Positions 1 through 4,764 of a stretch of 6,545 bases of DNA are shown one piece after another. The notes under the pieces are model-generated. The model was not told the origin of the DNA and ran no database searches. It saw only the letters and a program-made list of their open reading frames with translations. This DNA comes from JBOGFC01 sp050742155. Its GTDB lineage: Bacteria > Actinomycetota > Acidimicrobiia > Spongiisociales > JALYHC01. Every line of letters begins with the position of its first letter. Within the stretch, counting starts at the first letter, position 1. A program made the translations under genes and the position numbers. The stretch covers positions 1 through 6,545 of the forward strand of contig JBOGFC010000203.1 of the NCBI GenBank assembly GCA_050742155.1, given 5' to 3'.

Positions 1-116
1 GCGTCTGCGTTTCGCAGCATCCCGTCGATGGTGAGGGGCCATCCCCGAACAACCAGATCTGCCGCAGAGTCCAAGACGTCGTTGGAACGCAGGTGGTTTT
101 CGATCGGCTCGAGCAT
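1..116 (-). CDS. Unrecognised protein, N-terminal part only (runs off left edge)
   Basis: An open minus-strand frame begins at ATG 116-114 and stays open to the window edge, giving 38 codons that start MLEPIENHLRSNDVLDSAAD. An in-frame GTG two codons upstream (122-120) is an alternative start, and an in-frame TGA (128-126) lies just before it. The residue mix is that of a soluble, helical protein and looks more natural than the arginine/proline-rich translations of the opposite strand. I do not recognise a family. It follows the small frame at 126-251 by only a few bases, so the two could be co-transcribed or could be fragments of one broken gene. There is no strong Shine-Dalgarno site. The call rests on openness and composition only. 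Confidence 0.35.
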   Translation of the reverse strand, partial: MLEPIENHLRSNDVLDSAADLVVRGWPLTIDGMLRNAD

Positions 117-125
117 CGGCACCGC

Positions 126-251
126 TCAGGGAAGCCTGGACCGTTCCCGGAGCAGAGTCAGCAGGGGCACAGAGGTCAGCCTAACGATGACTGTCTCCTC
201 CTCCTGCGCCAGGGCGGTTAAGCCGATCGTGAAGCCGCGCTCTTGTGTCAT
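126..251 (-). CDS. Small unrecognised ORF, 41 residues
   Basis: A minus-strand frame from ATG 251-249 to TGA 128-126 encodes 41 residues beginning MTQERGFTIGLTALAQEEET. The sequence is balanced in composition, with an amphipathic and then leucine-rich C-terminal half, and has no cysteine motif or clear membrane helix. It lies downstream of the rnpB terminator, and the next minus-strand frame starts four or ten bases after its stop, depending on which start is used. That spacing suggests a small two-gene unit or a gene split by a mutation. There is no good ribosome-binding site. An 8-base direct repeat overlaps its start. I cannot assign a function; it may be non-coding. Confidence 0.3.
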   Translation of the reverse strand: MTQERGFTIGLTALAQEEETVIVRLTSVPLLTLLRERSRLP

Positions 252-261
252 ATTTGTGTCA
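243..261. repeat. Direct repeat TTGTGTCA, two copies, 11-base period
   Basis: TTGTGTCA occurs at 243-250 and again at 254-261, so the copies start 11 bases apart, about one helical turn. The pair covers the start codon of the small minus-strand frame at 126-251 and lies beyond the rnpB terminator. Such spacing is compatible with side-by-side protein binding on one face of the helix, but no regulator is implied by the sequence. It could be chance. Confidence 0.35.
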
Positions 262-284
262 CGAGGCTTTCTCGGAGGCCCAGG

Positions 285-320
285 AAAACCTCAAACCCCC
301 TGCTCAGAGGGGGTTTGAGG
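285..320 (-). terminator. Rho-independent terminator of rnpB
   Basis: The arms at 289-300 and 309-320 are perfectly complementary over 12 bases and enclose an 8-base loop. Read on the minus strand, the hairpin begins three bases after the end of RNase P RNA helix P1 and is followed by four T residues (288-285). Position, perfect stem and T-run together make this the transcription terminator of rnpB. The stem is symmetric, but the T-run is on the minus-strand side. Confidence 0.85.
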
Positions 321-323
321 CTG

Positions 324-678
324 CGAGCCCGCCTGTAAGCCGGATTCTGTCCGGGCCGGGGCCCGGGACGGCCATCTCTCTCCGACCGGCGTTGCCGCCG
401 GCCTCTAGCGGCCTACCTGGGACGTAGCGGGCGGGCCACCCTGTCCCTGCTTGGCCTTGCTCCGAGCGGGGTTTACCGAGCCGGCCCAGTCTCCTGGGCC
501 GCTGGTGCGCTCTTACCGCACCCTTTCACCCTTGCCTGTGCCCTCTCCGGGCCATCGGCGGTCTGCTCTCTGTGGCACTTTCCGTCGGGTCGCCCCGCCT
601 GGGGATTACCCAGCGCTCTGCCCTGTGGAGTCCGGACTTTCCTCAGCGCCTCAGCGCCGCGGCCGCCCGGCGAGCTCG
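324..678 (-). ncRNA. rnpB: RNase P RNA, catalytic subunit (bacterial type A)
   Basis: This is the catalytic RNA of ribonuclease P, which removes the 5' leader of precursor tRNAs with the small protein RnpA. On the minus strand the 5' conserved block GAGGAAAGTCCGGACTCC (644-627) and the 3' block ACAGAATCCGGCTTAC (350-335) form the universal core around helix P4. The expected GGTAAAC loop that contacts the tRNA CCA end (L15) is at 477-471. The ends were set by helix P1: the 10 bases at 678-669 pair completely, with one G-T pair, with 333-324. The length of about 355 nucleotides is normal for actinobacteria. The gene lies 37 bases after a gamma-glutamylcyclotransferase-like gene on the same strand and ends at a strong intrinsic terminator. 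Long reading frames crossing this interval are fortuitous results of high GC. Confidence 0.96.
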
Positions 679-683
679 GTACC

Positions 684-689
684 AGAGTA
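684..689 (-). promoter_or_regulatory. Possible -10 element of rnpB
   Basis: On the minus strand TACTCT (689-684) fits the actinobacterial TAnnnT -10 pattern and ends five bases before the inferred 5' end of RNase P RNA at 678, the right distance for a start site there. No good -35 hexamer is visible 16-18 bases upstream, so the call is weak. The RNA may instead be processed from a transcript that includes the gene upstream. Confidence 0.3.
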
Positions 690-715
690 CAACGCCCGGC
701 CCGAGAAGGCTGTTC

Positions 716-1165
716 CTACCAGAGGGAGTCGTCGACGTACTCTTCCAGCCCGGCCACCCAGCCGGTGGGCAGGCTCCAATGGCGGCCACCCTCCACCACC
801 AGGGCCATGTACTCACGGGAGGGGCGCAACTCTCCATCGCTCTCATCCTCCAGGACGTGGGTCACCACGTCGTAGCGATGTCCGGCCCGATCCATGGCCG
901 AGAGGGTGGTGCGGACCCGCCCCTCTTCGGCCTCGGCCTCGTCGACGGACTTCAGCTCGGTCTCCGGCACTTCGAAGATGGCCCCCCAGACCGTGTTGCC
1001 GGGTTCCGGGCGCACGGACGGCAAGGCGCCCTCCCACTTCCCGTTGCTGGACGGGAAGATCAGCTTGGTCTCGGGAAGGTGAGCGATGAAGCGGAACTCC
1101 GCCGCGGGAGCGAACTCTGCGAGGCGCTGGGGAGCCATCATGGAGGTATAGGCGAAGTACAGCAG
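716..1165 (-). CDS. Gamma-glutamylcyclotransferase-like (AIG2/GGCT fold) protein, CTG start
   Basis: The 149-residue product resembles the gamma-glutamylcyclotransferase / AIG2 family, small enzymes that release 5-oxoproline from gamma-glutamyl compounds; the substrate of this member is unknown. The first ATG (1141) would start inside the family's N-terminal strand. Reading upstream in frame gives LLYFAYTSMMAPQRL, the equivalent of the usual (Y)FAYGSNM motif, and an in-frame TAG lies at 1189-1187. A CTG at 1165-1163 has AGGAG (1177-1173) seven bases before it, so I place the start there. The motif is altered: Thr7 and Met9 replace the usual Gly and Asn of the ligand loop. The central WGAIFEVPETELKSVDEAEAEE segment fits the WG.(V/I)F.....L..LD..E signature, with Glu78 the likely catalytic acid. 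It reads away from whiB and toward rnpB. Confidence 0.8.
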   Translation of the reverse strand: MLYFAYTSMMAPQRLAEFAPAAEFRFIAHLPETKLIFPSSNGKWEGALPSVRPEPGNTVWGAIFEVPETELKSVDEAEAEEGRVRTTLSAMDRAGHRYDVVTHVLEDESDGELRPSREYMALVVEGGRHWSLPTGWVAGLEEYVDDSLW

Positions 1166-1172
1166 TCTCGAT

Positions 1173-1177
1173 CTCCT
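1173..1177 (-). promoter_or_regulatory. Shine-Dalgarno site that decides a CTG start
   Basis: AGGAG on the minus strand (1177-1173) lies seven bases upstream of CTG 1165-1163. No comparable site precedes the downstream ATG pair (1141-1136), and the CTG start restores the conserved FAY strand of the cyclotransferase fold. An in-frame stop 24 bases upstream of the CTG limits further extension. Confidence 0.65.
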
Positions 1178-1188
1178 CGGCGGGCCCT

Positions 1189-1214
1189 AGACACTCTAAC
1201 GCCCGAGGGTGTCT
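1189..1214. promoter_or_regulatory. Inverted repeat over a possible -10 of the cyclotransferase gene
   Basis: AGACAC (1189-1194) and GTGTCT (1209-1214) form a 6-base inverted repeat with a 14-base centre. On the minus strand TAGAGT (1198-1193) inside it fits TAnnnT and would place transcription start near 1186, ahead of the Shine-Dalgarno site at 1177. No clear -35 is visible. It may be a promoter-operator, but a short dyad in GC-rich DNA can be chance. Confidence 0.25.
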
Positions 1215-1263
1215 GGCTTCCGTCCGGGGGGAAGAAAGACTTGCTGGATCGCCTATCGATAAA

Positions 1264-1290
1264 GGAAACTTTTCGGCGGGCCGATACGTC
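1264..1290 (+). promoter_or_regulatory. Possible ECF-sigma-type promoter of whiB
   Basis: GGAAAC (1264-1269) and CGTC (1287-1290) are 17 bases apart, the arrangement of many ECF sigma factor promoters (a GGAAC-type -35 and a CGTC/CGTT-type -10). Transcription would begin near 1297 and give a short leader of about 30 bases before the whiB start at 1328. No convincing housekeeping -35/-10 pair was seen in the interval. This is pattern matching only; the sigma factor is not known. Confidence 0.3.
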
Positions 1291-1327
1291 TCTCCAAGGG
1301 GGTCGAGCGTTCCCCCCGCGCGGAGCC

Positions 1328-1573
1328 ATGATCGACGACCTCGCTTCCGATGAGCAGCAGGCCTGGATGGAGAGGGCCGCCTGCCGGGGCATGGACCCGG
1401 CACTCTTCTTTCCGCTCTCCGACGAGGAGGCCGAGGCCGGCCTGGCGGTGTGCCGCACCTGTCCGGTCCGGGAGGAATGTCTCGAGTACGCCCTGGAGGC
1501 CAGGGAGCGATACGGCATCTGGGGGGGTACTACCGAGCGGGAGCGCAAGCGCATCCTCCGCCGGAGCGCGTAA
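1328..1573 (+). CDS. WhiB-family iron-sulfur transcriptional regulator
   Basis: The 81-residue product is a WhiB-like (Wbl) protein. These actinobacterial proteins bind a [4Fe-4S] cluster, sense redox or nitric oxide, and usually act by binding the primary sigma factor at promoters. The four cluster ligands are Cys19, Cys42, Cys45 and Cys51 (C-x22-C-x2-C-x5-C). They sit within the family blocks RAACRGMDPALFFP and VCRTCPVREECLEYALE and are followed by the YGIWGGTTERER turn (residues 62-73) and a basic tail. There is no AT-hook of the WhiB7 kind, so the subclass is left open. ATG 1328 is chosen because it leaves a normal short N-terminus. GGAG sits only two bases before it, too close for a good ribosome-binding site. 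The frame stays open far upstream, but that part is antisense to the cyclotransferase gene and rnpB. whiB is divergent from the cyclotransferase gene across about 160 bases. Confidence 0.95.
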   Translation: MIDDLASDEQQAWMERAACRGMDPALFFPLSDEEAEAGLAVCRTCPVREECLEYALEARERYGIWGGTTERERKRILRRSA

Positions 1574-1589
1574 GGCGAACCGGCGAACC
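1574..1589 (+). repeat. Tandem 8-base direct repeat GGCGAACC x2
   Basis: GGCGAACC is repeated head to tail at 1574-1581 and 1582-1589, immediately after the whiB stop codon. The second copy runs into the left arm of the larger inverted repeat at 1583-1635, so the GCGAACC word occurs twice directly and once inverted (1629-1635). It may be part of the same binding region. Confidence 0.6.
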
Positions 1590-1635
1590 TTAGGTTTTAG
1601 CGAACGCTACACGTTCGTAGGAACCTAAGGTTCGC
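1583..1635. promoter_or_regulatory. Nested inverted repeat upstream of acyl-CoA dehydrogenase (operator or RNA hairpin)
   Basis: The outer arms, 14 perfect bases, are 1583-1596 and 1622-1635. Inside the 25-base centre a second inverted repeat, CGAACG (1601-1606) and CGTTCG (1612-1617), lies around position 1609, exactly the midpoint of the outer pair. Each outer arm also contains its own 11-base near-palindrome: AACCTTAGGTT (1586-1596) and AACCTAAGGTT (1622-1632). As DNA this looks like three linked operators. As RNA it would fold into one long hairpin whose right arm contains the only Shine-Dalgarno-like AAGG (1627-1630) before the GTG start at 1639. No T-run follows, so it is not a classical terminator of whiB. 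The structure is certain; its role is inferred. Confidence 0.7.
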
Positions 1636-1638
1636 GCT

Positions 1639-2802
1639 GTGGACTTCGAGCTTGCTCCCGAGCTGACCGAGCTGCAAAGAACCGTCCGCCGCATGGCCCA
1701 GGAGCGGGTCAAGCCGGTCGCACGTCGCCTCGACGAGGAGGAGAAGTACCCGGAGGAGCTGTTCCAGCTCTTCGCCGAGCTTGGACTGATGGGCCTGGCC
1801 ATCCCCGAGGAGTACGGGGGCTCCGGGGCGGGCACGCTGGGGCTGGTGGTGGCCATCGAGGAGGTGGCCAAATATTGCCAGTCCTCGGCACTCATGCTGC
1901 TCCTCTCCCGCCTCGCCACCGGGCCCATCCTCATCGCCGGCACCGAGGAGCAGAAGCAGGAATGGGTGCGGGGAGTGGCGGAGGGGCGTGGGCGGGGCGC
2001 CTTCGCCCTCTCCGAGCCGGAGGCCGGCTCCTGGGTGGCGGGGCAGCGGGCCCAGGCGAAGCCGGACCGGGGGGGTTACCAACTGCAGGCCACCAAGTCG
2101 TGGATGAGCGGGGCGACCGTGGCCGACTTCTTCGTGGTGTTCGCCAAGACCGATCCCGACGCCGGCCACCACGGCTTCACGGCCTTCATCGTGCCTCGCC
2201 AGTCGGAGGGGGTCACCATCGGGCGGGTGGACAAGAAGATGGGGGTAAAGGCGGTCCCCACCGCCGAGGTGATCTTCGACGAGGTTTTCGTGCCCGACTC
2301 GCTCCGGCTGGGGGAGGAGGGGTCCGGCTTTCGGACGGCCATGATGTCGCTCAATGCCATGCGCCCGATCGTGGCCGCCCGGGGGATCGGTTTGGCCGAG
2401 GGCGCCCTCATGTACGCGGTGGAGTACGACAAGGCCCGCCCGGCCTTCGGGCAGACCATCGCCGACTTCCAGGGGATCCGCTGGGTGTACGCCGAGCTGG
2501 CCACCGAGATCGAGGCCGCCCGCCTCCTCACCTACCGGGCGGCCAGGATGGTGGATGAGGGCCATTTCGGGAAGGAGTACGCCCCCTTCCTCTCCATGGC
2601 CAAGTACTACGCCACCGAGTTGGCCGTGAAGGCCTCCGGTTGGGCGGTGCAGCTCCTCGGGGCGGCCGGGTACATGGCCGACCATCCCACCGAGCTCTAC
2701 TACCGGGACGCCAAGCAGCTCACCATCGTCGAAGGGACCACCCAGATCCAGAAGAATCTCATCGCCGAGGGTGTGCTCGAGCACGACGTGTGGTGGGACT
2801 GA
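1639..2802 (+). CDS. Acyl-CoA dehydrogenase
   Basis: The 387-residue protein is a full-length FAD-dependent acyl-CoA dehydrogenase, which introduces the alpha-beta double bond into acyl-CoA thioesters and passes electrons to electron-transfer flavoprotein. In order it has the N-terminal helical domain (ELTELQRTVRRMAQE...), the flavin loop FALSEPEAGS (about 122-131), the middle-domain strand KSWMSGATVADFFVVFAKTD, the ARPAFGQTIADFQGIRW segment and the C-terminal YYRDAKQLTIVEGTTQIQKN block. Glu365 in IVEGTTQIQ is in the position of the catalytic base of short- and medium-chain enzymes. Trp132 stands where most members have Asp after the S of EPxAGS(D). The chain-length preference cannot be read. 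The GTG start gives the usual MDFELxPEL N-terminus; AAGG lies eight bases upstream within the inverted repeat. The end overlaps trpD by 10 bases. Confidence 0.95.
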   Translation: MDFELAPELTELQRTVRRMAQERVKPVARRLDEEEKYPEELFQLFAELGLMGLAIPEEYGGSGAGTLGLVVAIEEVAKYCQSSALMLLLSRLATGPILIAGTEEQKQEWVRGVAEGRGRGAFALSEPEAGSWVAGQRAQAKPDRGGYQLQATKSWMSGATVADFFVVFAKTDPDAGHHGFTAFIVPRQSEGVTIGRVDKKMGVKAVPTAEVIFDEVFVPDSLRLGEEGSGFRTAMMSLNAMRPIVAARGIGLAEGALMYAVEYDKARPAFGQTIADFQGIRWVYAELATEIEAARLLTYRAARMVDEGHFGKEYAPFLSMAKYYATELAVKASGWAVQLLGAAGYMADHPTELYYRDAKQLTIVEGTTQIQKNLIAEGVLEHDVWWD

Positions 2803-3866
2803 TCCGCCCTTCCAGCTCTCCCCCTGGGGGTGCGGACGTTTCCTGGCCGGAGGTCCTCGGCCTGCTCACCGCCGGCCGGGACCTCAGCGAGGAGCAGGCC
2901 CGGGCCGCCATGAACGAGGTGATGGCCGGGCGGGCCGCTCCGGCCCAGATCGCCGCCTTCATCATCGCCCTCCGCATCAAGGGAGAGACGGTGGCGGAGA
3001 TGACCGGGCTGGTGCGGGCCATGCGGGAGGCGGCGGTGCGAGTGGAGCTCGAGGACCTCGTGCTCGTGGACACGGCCGGCACCGGAGGCGACCGCTCGGG
3101 CACTTTCAACATCTCCACCACCGCCGCCTTGGTGGCGGCCGGGGCCGGCGCCAAGGTCGCCAAGCACGGCAACCGGGCCGCCTCCTCCCGGAGCGGCTCG
3201 GCCGACTTGCTGGAGGGCCTAGGGATGGTGATCGAGCTCCCCCCCGAGGCGACGGTGCGGATGGTGCGGGAGGTCGGATTCGGCTTCTTCTTCGCCCCGT
3301 TCTACCACCCGGCCATGCGGCATGCAGTGCCGGTCCGTCGTGAGCTGGGTGTGCCGACGGTGTTCAACTTCCTCGGTCCGCTGGCCAACCCGGCCGGGGC
3401 GCGACGCCAGGCCCTCGGCGTGGCGGACCCGCGGATGGCCGAGCGGATGGTCGGCGTGCTTCGTGAGCTAGGGGCCGAGTACGCCTTCGTCTACTACGGC
3501 GAGGACGGCCTGGATGAGCTGAGCACCACCGGTCCCTCCTATATCTTCCGCCTCAAGGAAGGAGAGATCACCCACGCCGAGTTCACCCCGGAGGACTTCG
3601 GGGTACCCCGGGCCCGCCCCGAGCAGTTGACGGGTGGGGAGGTGGCCGAGAACGTGGCCATAACCAGGGCCATCCTGTCCGGCAAGGAGCTGGGCCCGCG
3701 CCGGGACATCGCCCTCGTAAACGCCGCCCCGGCCCTGGTGGCGGCCGGCCTCGCCTGGGGGTTCGAGGAGGGGATGGAGCTGGCGACCCGATCAGTGGAG
3801 GGTGGGGCGGCGCTCTCCGTCTTGGAGAAGGCGGTGGAGATGAGCCGGGAGCTGGCCCCTCGGTGA
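2793..3866 (+). CDS. trpD: Anthranilate phosphoribosyltransferase
   Basis: TrpD joins anthranilate to phosphoribosyl pyrophosphate, the second committed step of tryptophan synthesis, in the cytoplasm. All hallmarks are present: the PRPP loop GTGGD (residues 96-100), the anthranilate/PRPP segment KHGNR (124-128), SGSADLLEGLG (134-144), HPAMRHAVPVRRELG, FNFLGPLANPA and the DGLDELSTTG motif with the metal-binding Asp241-Glu242. The length of 357 residues is slightly above the usual 340-350. The start is uncertain: GTG 2793 (or the adjoining GTG 2790) is the last conventional start before the conserved N-terminal helix SWPEVLGLLTAGRDLSEEQA, so 10-15 residues may be extra. The start lies inside the end of the acyl-CoA dehydrogenase gene, implying coupled translation. 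No other trp gene is in the window. Confidence 0.96.
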   Translation: MGLIRPSSSPPGGADVSWPEVLGLLTAGRDLSEEQARAAMNEVMAGRAAPAQIAAFIIALRIKGETVAEMTGLVRAMREAAVRVELEDLVLVDTAGTGGDRSGTFNISTTAALVAAGAGAKVAKHGNRAASSRSGSADLLEGLGMVIELPPEATVRMVREVGFGFFFAPFYHPAMRHAVPVRRELGVPTVFNFLGPLANPAGARRQALGVADPRMAERMVGVLRELGAEYAFVYYGEDGLDELSTTGPSYIFRLKEGEITHAEFTPEDFGVPRARPEQLTGGEVAENVAITRAILSGKELGPRRDIALVNAAPALVAAGLAWGFEEGMELATRSVEGGAALSVLEKAVEMSRELAPR

Positions 3867-3881
3867 GCGCGCCGGGATCTT

Positions 3882-3904
3882 CAGGGTAGGCCTCACAAAC
3901 CCTG
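3882..3904 (+). terminator. Weak hairpin after trpD, possible terminator
   Basis: CAGGGT (3882-3887) and ACCCTG (3899-3904) can form a 6-base stem with an 11-base loop, 15 bases after the trpD stop. No T-run follows, so it would be a poor intrinsic terminator and could be chance. Confidence 0.2.
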
Positions 3905-3920
3905 CTTCCGGGGTGCTTCC
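3903..3920 (+). repeat. Direct repeat TGCTTCC, 11-base period
   Basis: TGCTTCC occurs at 3903-3909 and 3914-3920, one helical turn apart, immediately upstream of the CACAAT hexamer before the YibE/F remnant. It may be a relic of a regulator site in front of that gene. The repeat is short and may be accidental. Confidence 0.25.
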
Positions 3921-3924
3921 CTGT

Positions 3925-3930
3925 CACAAT
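3925..3930 (+). promoter_or_regulatory. Possible -10 element for a leaderless start
   Basis: CACAAT (3925-3930) lies seven bases before ATG 3938, the spacing expected if transcription began at or next to the start codon. Leaderless transcripts are common in Actinobacteria, and no Shine-Dalgarno site precedes this ATG. The hexamer deviates from TAnnnT and no -35 is evident. Confidence 0.25.
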
Positions 3931-3937
3931 CCTCGGT

Positions 3938-4698
3938 ATGGAGAGCGAACCGACGTGGTGGCAGCTCGAGCCAGGAACTTCCTTCGACCCGCGCTGGGAA
4001 ACGGAGGGTCCACGCCCGCTCGGGTACTTGCCTCAAGCGCTGGCCGGCTTCCTGGCGCTGGCCACTGCGGTGGGAATGTTCTTGCTGCGACCTGCCGACG
4101 TTCCGGGAGGCGAACTCTTCTTCCTCGGGGCCGGTACGCGCTTTACGAAGCGAACGTGGAGAGGACTGAGGAGGCCGCTTGCGAAGGGACGGCCGCCGAG
4201 GACCAGGTTCGCTGCATAACGGTGGCCTTCCGGCTGCTGGAGGGGCCGGATCTCGGTGACACCGTGGCGGAGGTCTTCCCCCCAATCGGGGAGCGCACCG
4301 GGCTTCGAAGTGGACGAGCAGGTGGTGCTCGGCAACCAGCCCGAGGCGGCAGAGGACTTCCAGTACTACTTCACCGACCGGGATCGAAGGGGAGTGCCAC
4401 CCGGGACCAACACTCCCCTAGCCCGGTGCTGGTGGCGGTGGTGGGAGCCTCCGCCATCGCTTACGCGGCCCTCTACCTGGCGCACGGCTTCACGAAGATG
4501 ACCACCGTGGCGCTGCTCGGGACGTTGGCCAGCCTGGGCTTCACCGCCCTCCTCTCCCAGGTCGTCATGGGCCTGGCCCGGATCTCCGGCTTCACCACCG
4601 AGGAGTCGCTCCTTCTGGTCCGACTTTGGCGGGTTGAGGAGTTGCTGGGAGGCTGGCAATGCTGTGACCAGGGGGAACCGGTGGCCGAGCTGGTCTAG
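3938..4698 (+). pseudogene. YibE/F-family membrane protein, frameshifted and truncated
   Basis: YibE/F proteins are multi-pass membrane proteins of unknown function. Pieces of one are spread over two frames. The frame from ATG 3938 gives a soluble start and one transmembrane helix (about residues 31-51). Near 4128-4138 the homology moves to the frame reading RYALYEANVERTEEAACEG, through LLEGPDLGDTVAEVFPP. At a run of six C (4278-4283) it returns to the first frame with PGFEVDEQVVLGNQPE and FQYYFTDRDRR. After about 4390 roughly forty or more expected residues, the next membrane helices, are missing. The conserved core resumes in the other frame at 4420: SPVLVAVVGASAIAYAALYL, then AHGFTKMTTVALLGTLASLG. 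The family's final helices are replaced by a short unrelated tail ending at TAG 4696-4698. Family recognition is from motif memory; the frame changes are seen directly. The C-run step could be a sequencing error, but the deletion could not. Confidence 0.75.
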
Positions 4699-4724
4699 CG
4701 GCAGCAAGTGTAGGGGCGACATAT

Positions 4725-4739
4725 CCACCATATGGGTGG
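4725..4739 (+). promoter_or_regulatory. Small hairpin in the IS leader
   Basis: CCACC (4725-4729) and GGTGG (4735-4739) form a 5-base stem with the loop ATATG, just inside the probable left end of the insertion sequence. Some insertion sequences use such hairpins to block translation from transcripts entering from outside; here that is only a suggestion. It includes the earlier in-frame ATG at 4732, which argues against that start. Confidence 0.25.
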
Positions 4740-4749
4740 GGTGGTGTGC

Positions 4750-4755
4750 CATAAT
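4750..4755 (+). promoter_or_regulatory. Possible -10 element of the transposase gene
   Basis: CATAAT (4750-4755) matches TATAAT in five of six positions and is nine bases before ATG 4765, so the transcript would be leaderless or nearly so. No recognisable -35 hexamer lies 16-18 bases upstream. Confidence 0.35.
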
Positions 4756-4764
4756 GCCGGTGGT

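Noticed and set aside
572..1327. A 250-codon N-terminal extension of the WhiB reading frame
   Set aside because: This part is antisense to RNase P RNA and to the cyclotransferase gene. WhiB-like proteins of this type are about 80-130 residues long, and ATG 1328 gives a normal N-terminus.
1590..1628. DtxR/IdeR iron box, because TTAGGTT and AACCTAA match its half-sites
   Set aside because: The half-sites here are 25 bases apart rather than about 5, so they cannot form the standard 19-base box.
1583..1635. Rho-independent terminator of whiB
   Set aside because: The hairpin is long, but no T-run follows on the plus strand, and the next gene's start lies immediately after it.
1597..2784. Long 395-codon minus-strand open frame opposite the acyl-CoA dehydrogenase
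   Set aside because: It is a high-GC shadow of a clearly conserved plus-strand enzyme; its translation is low-complexity G/L/H/P.
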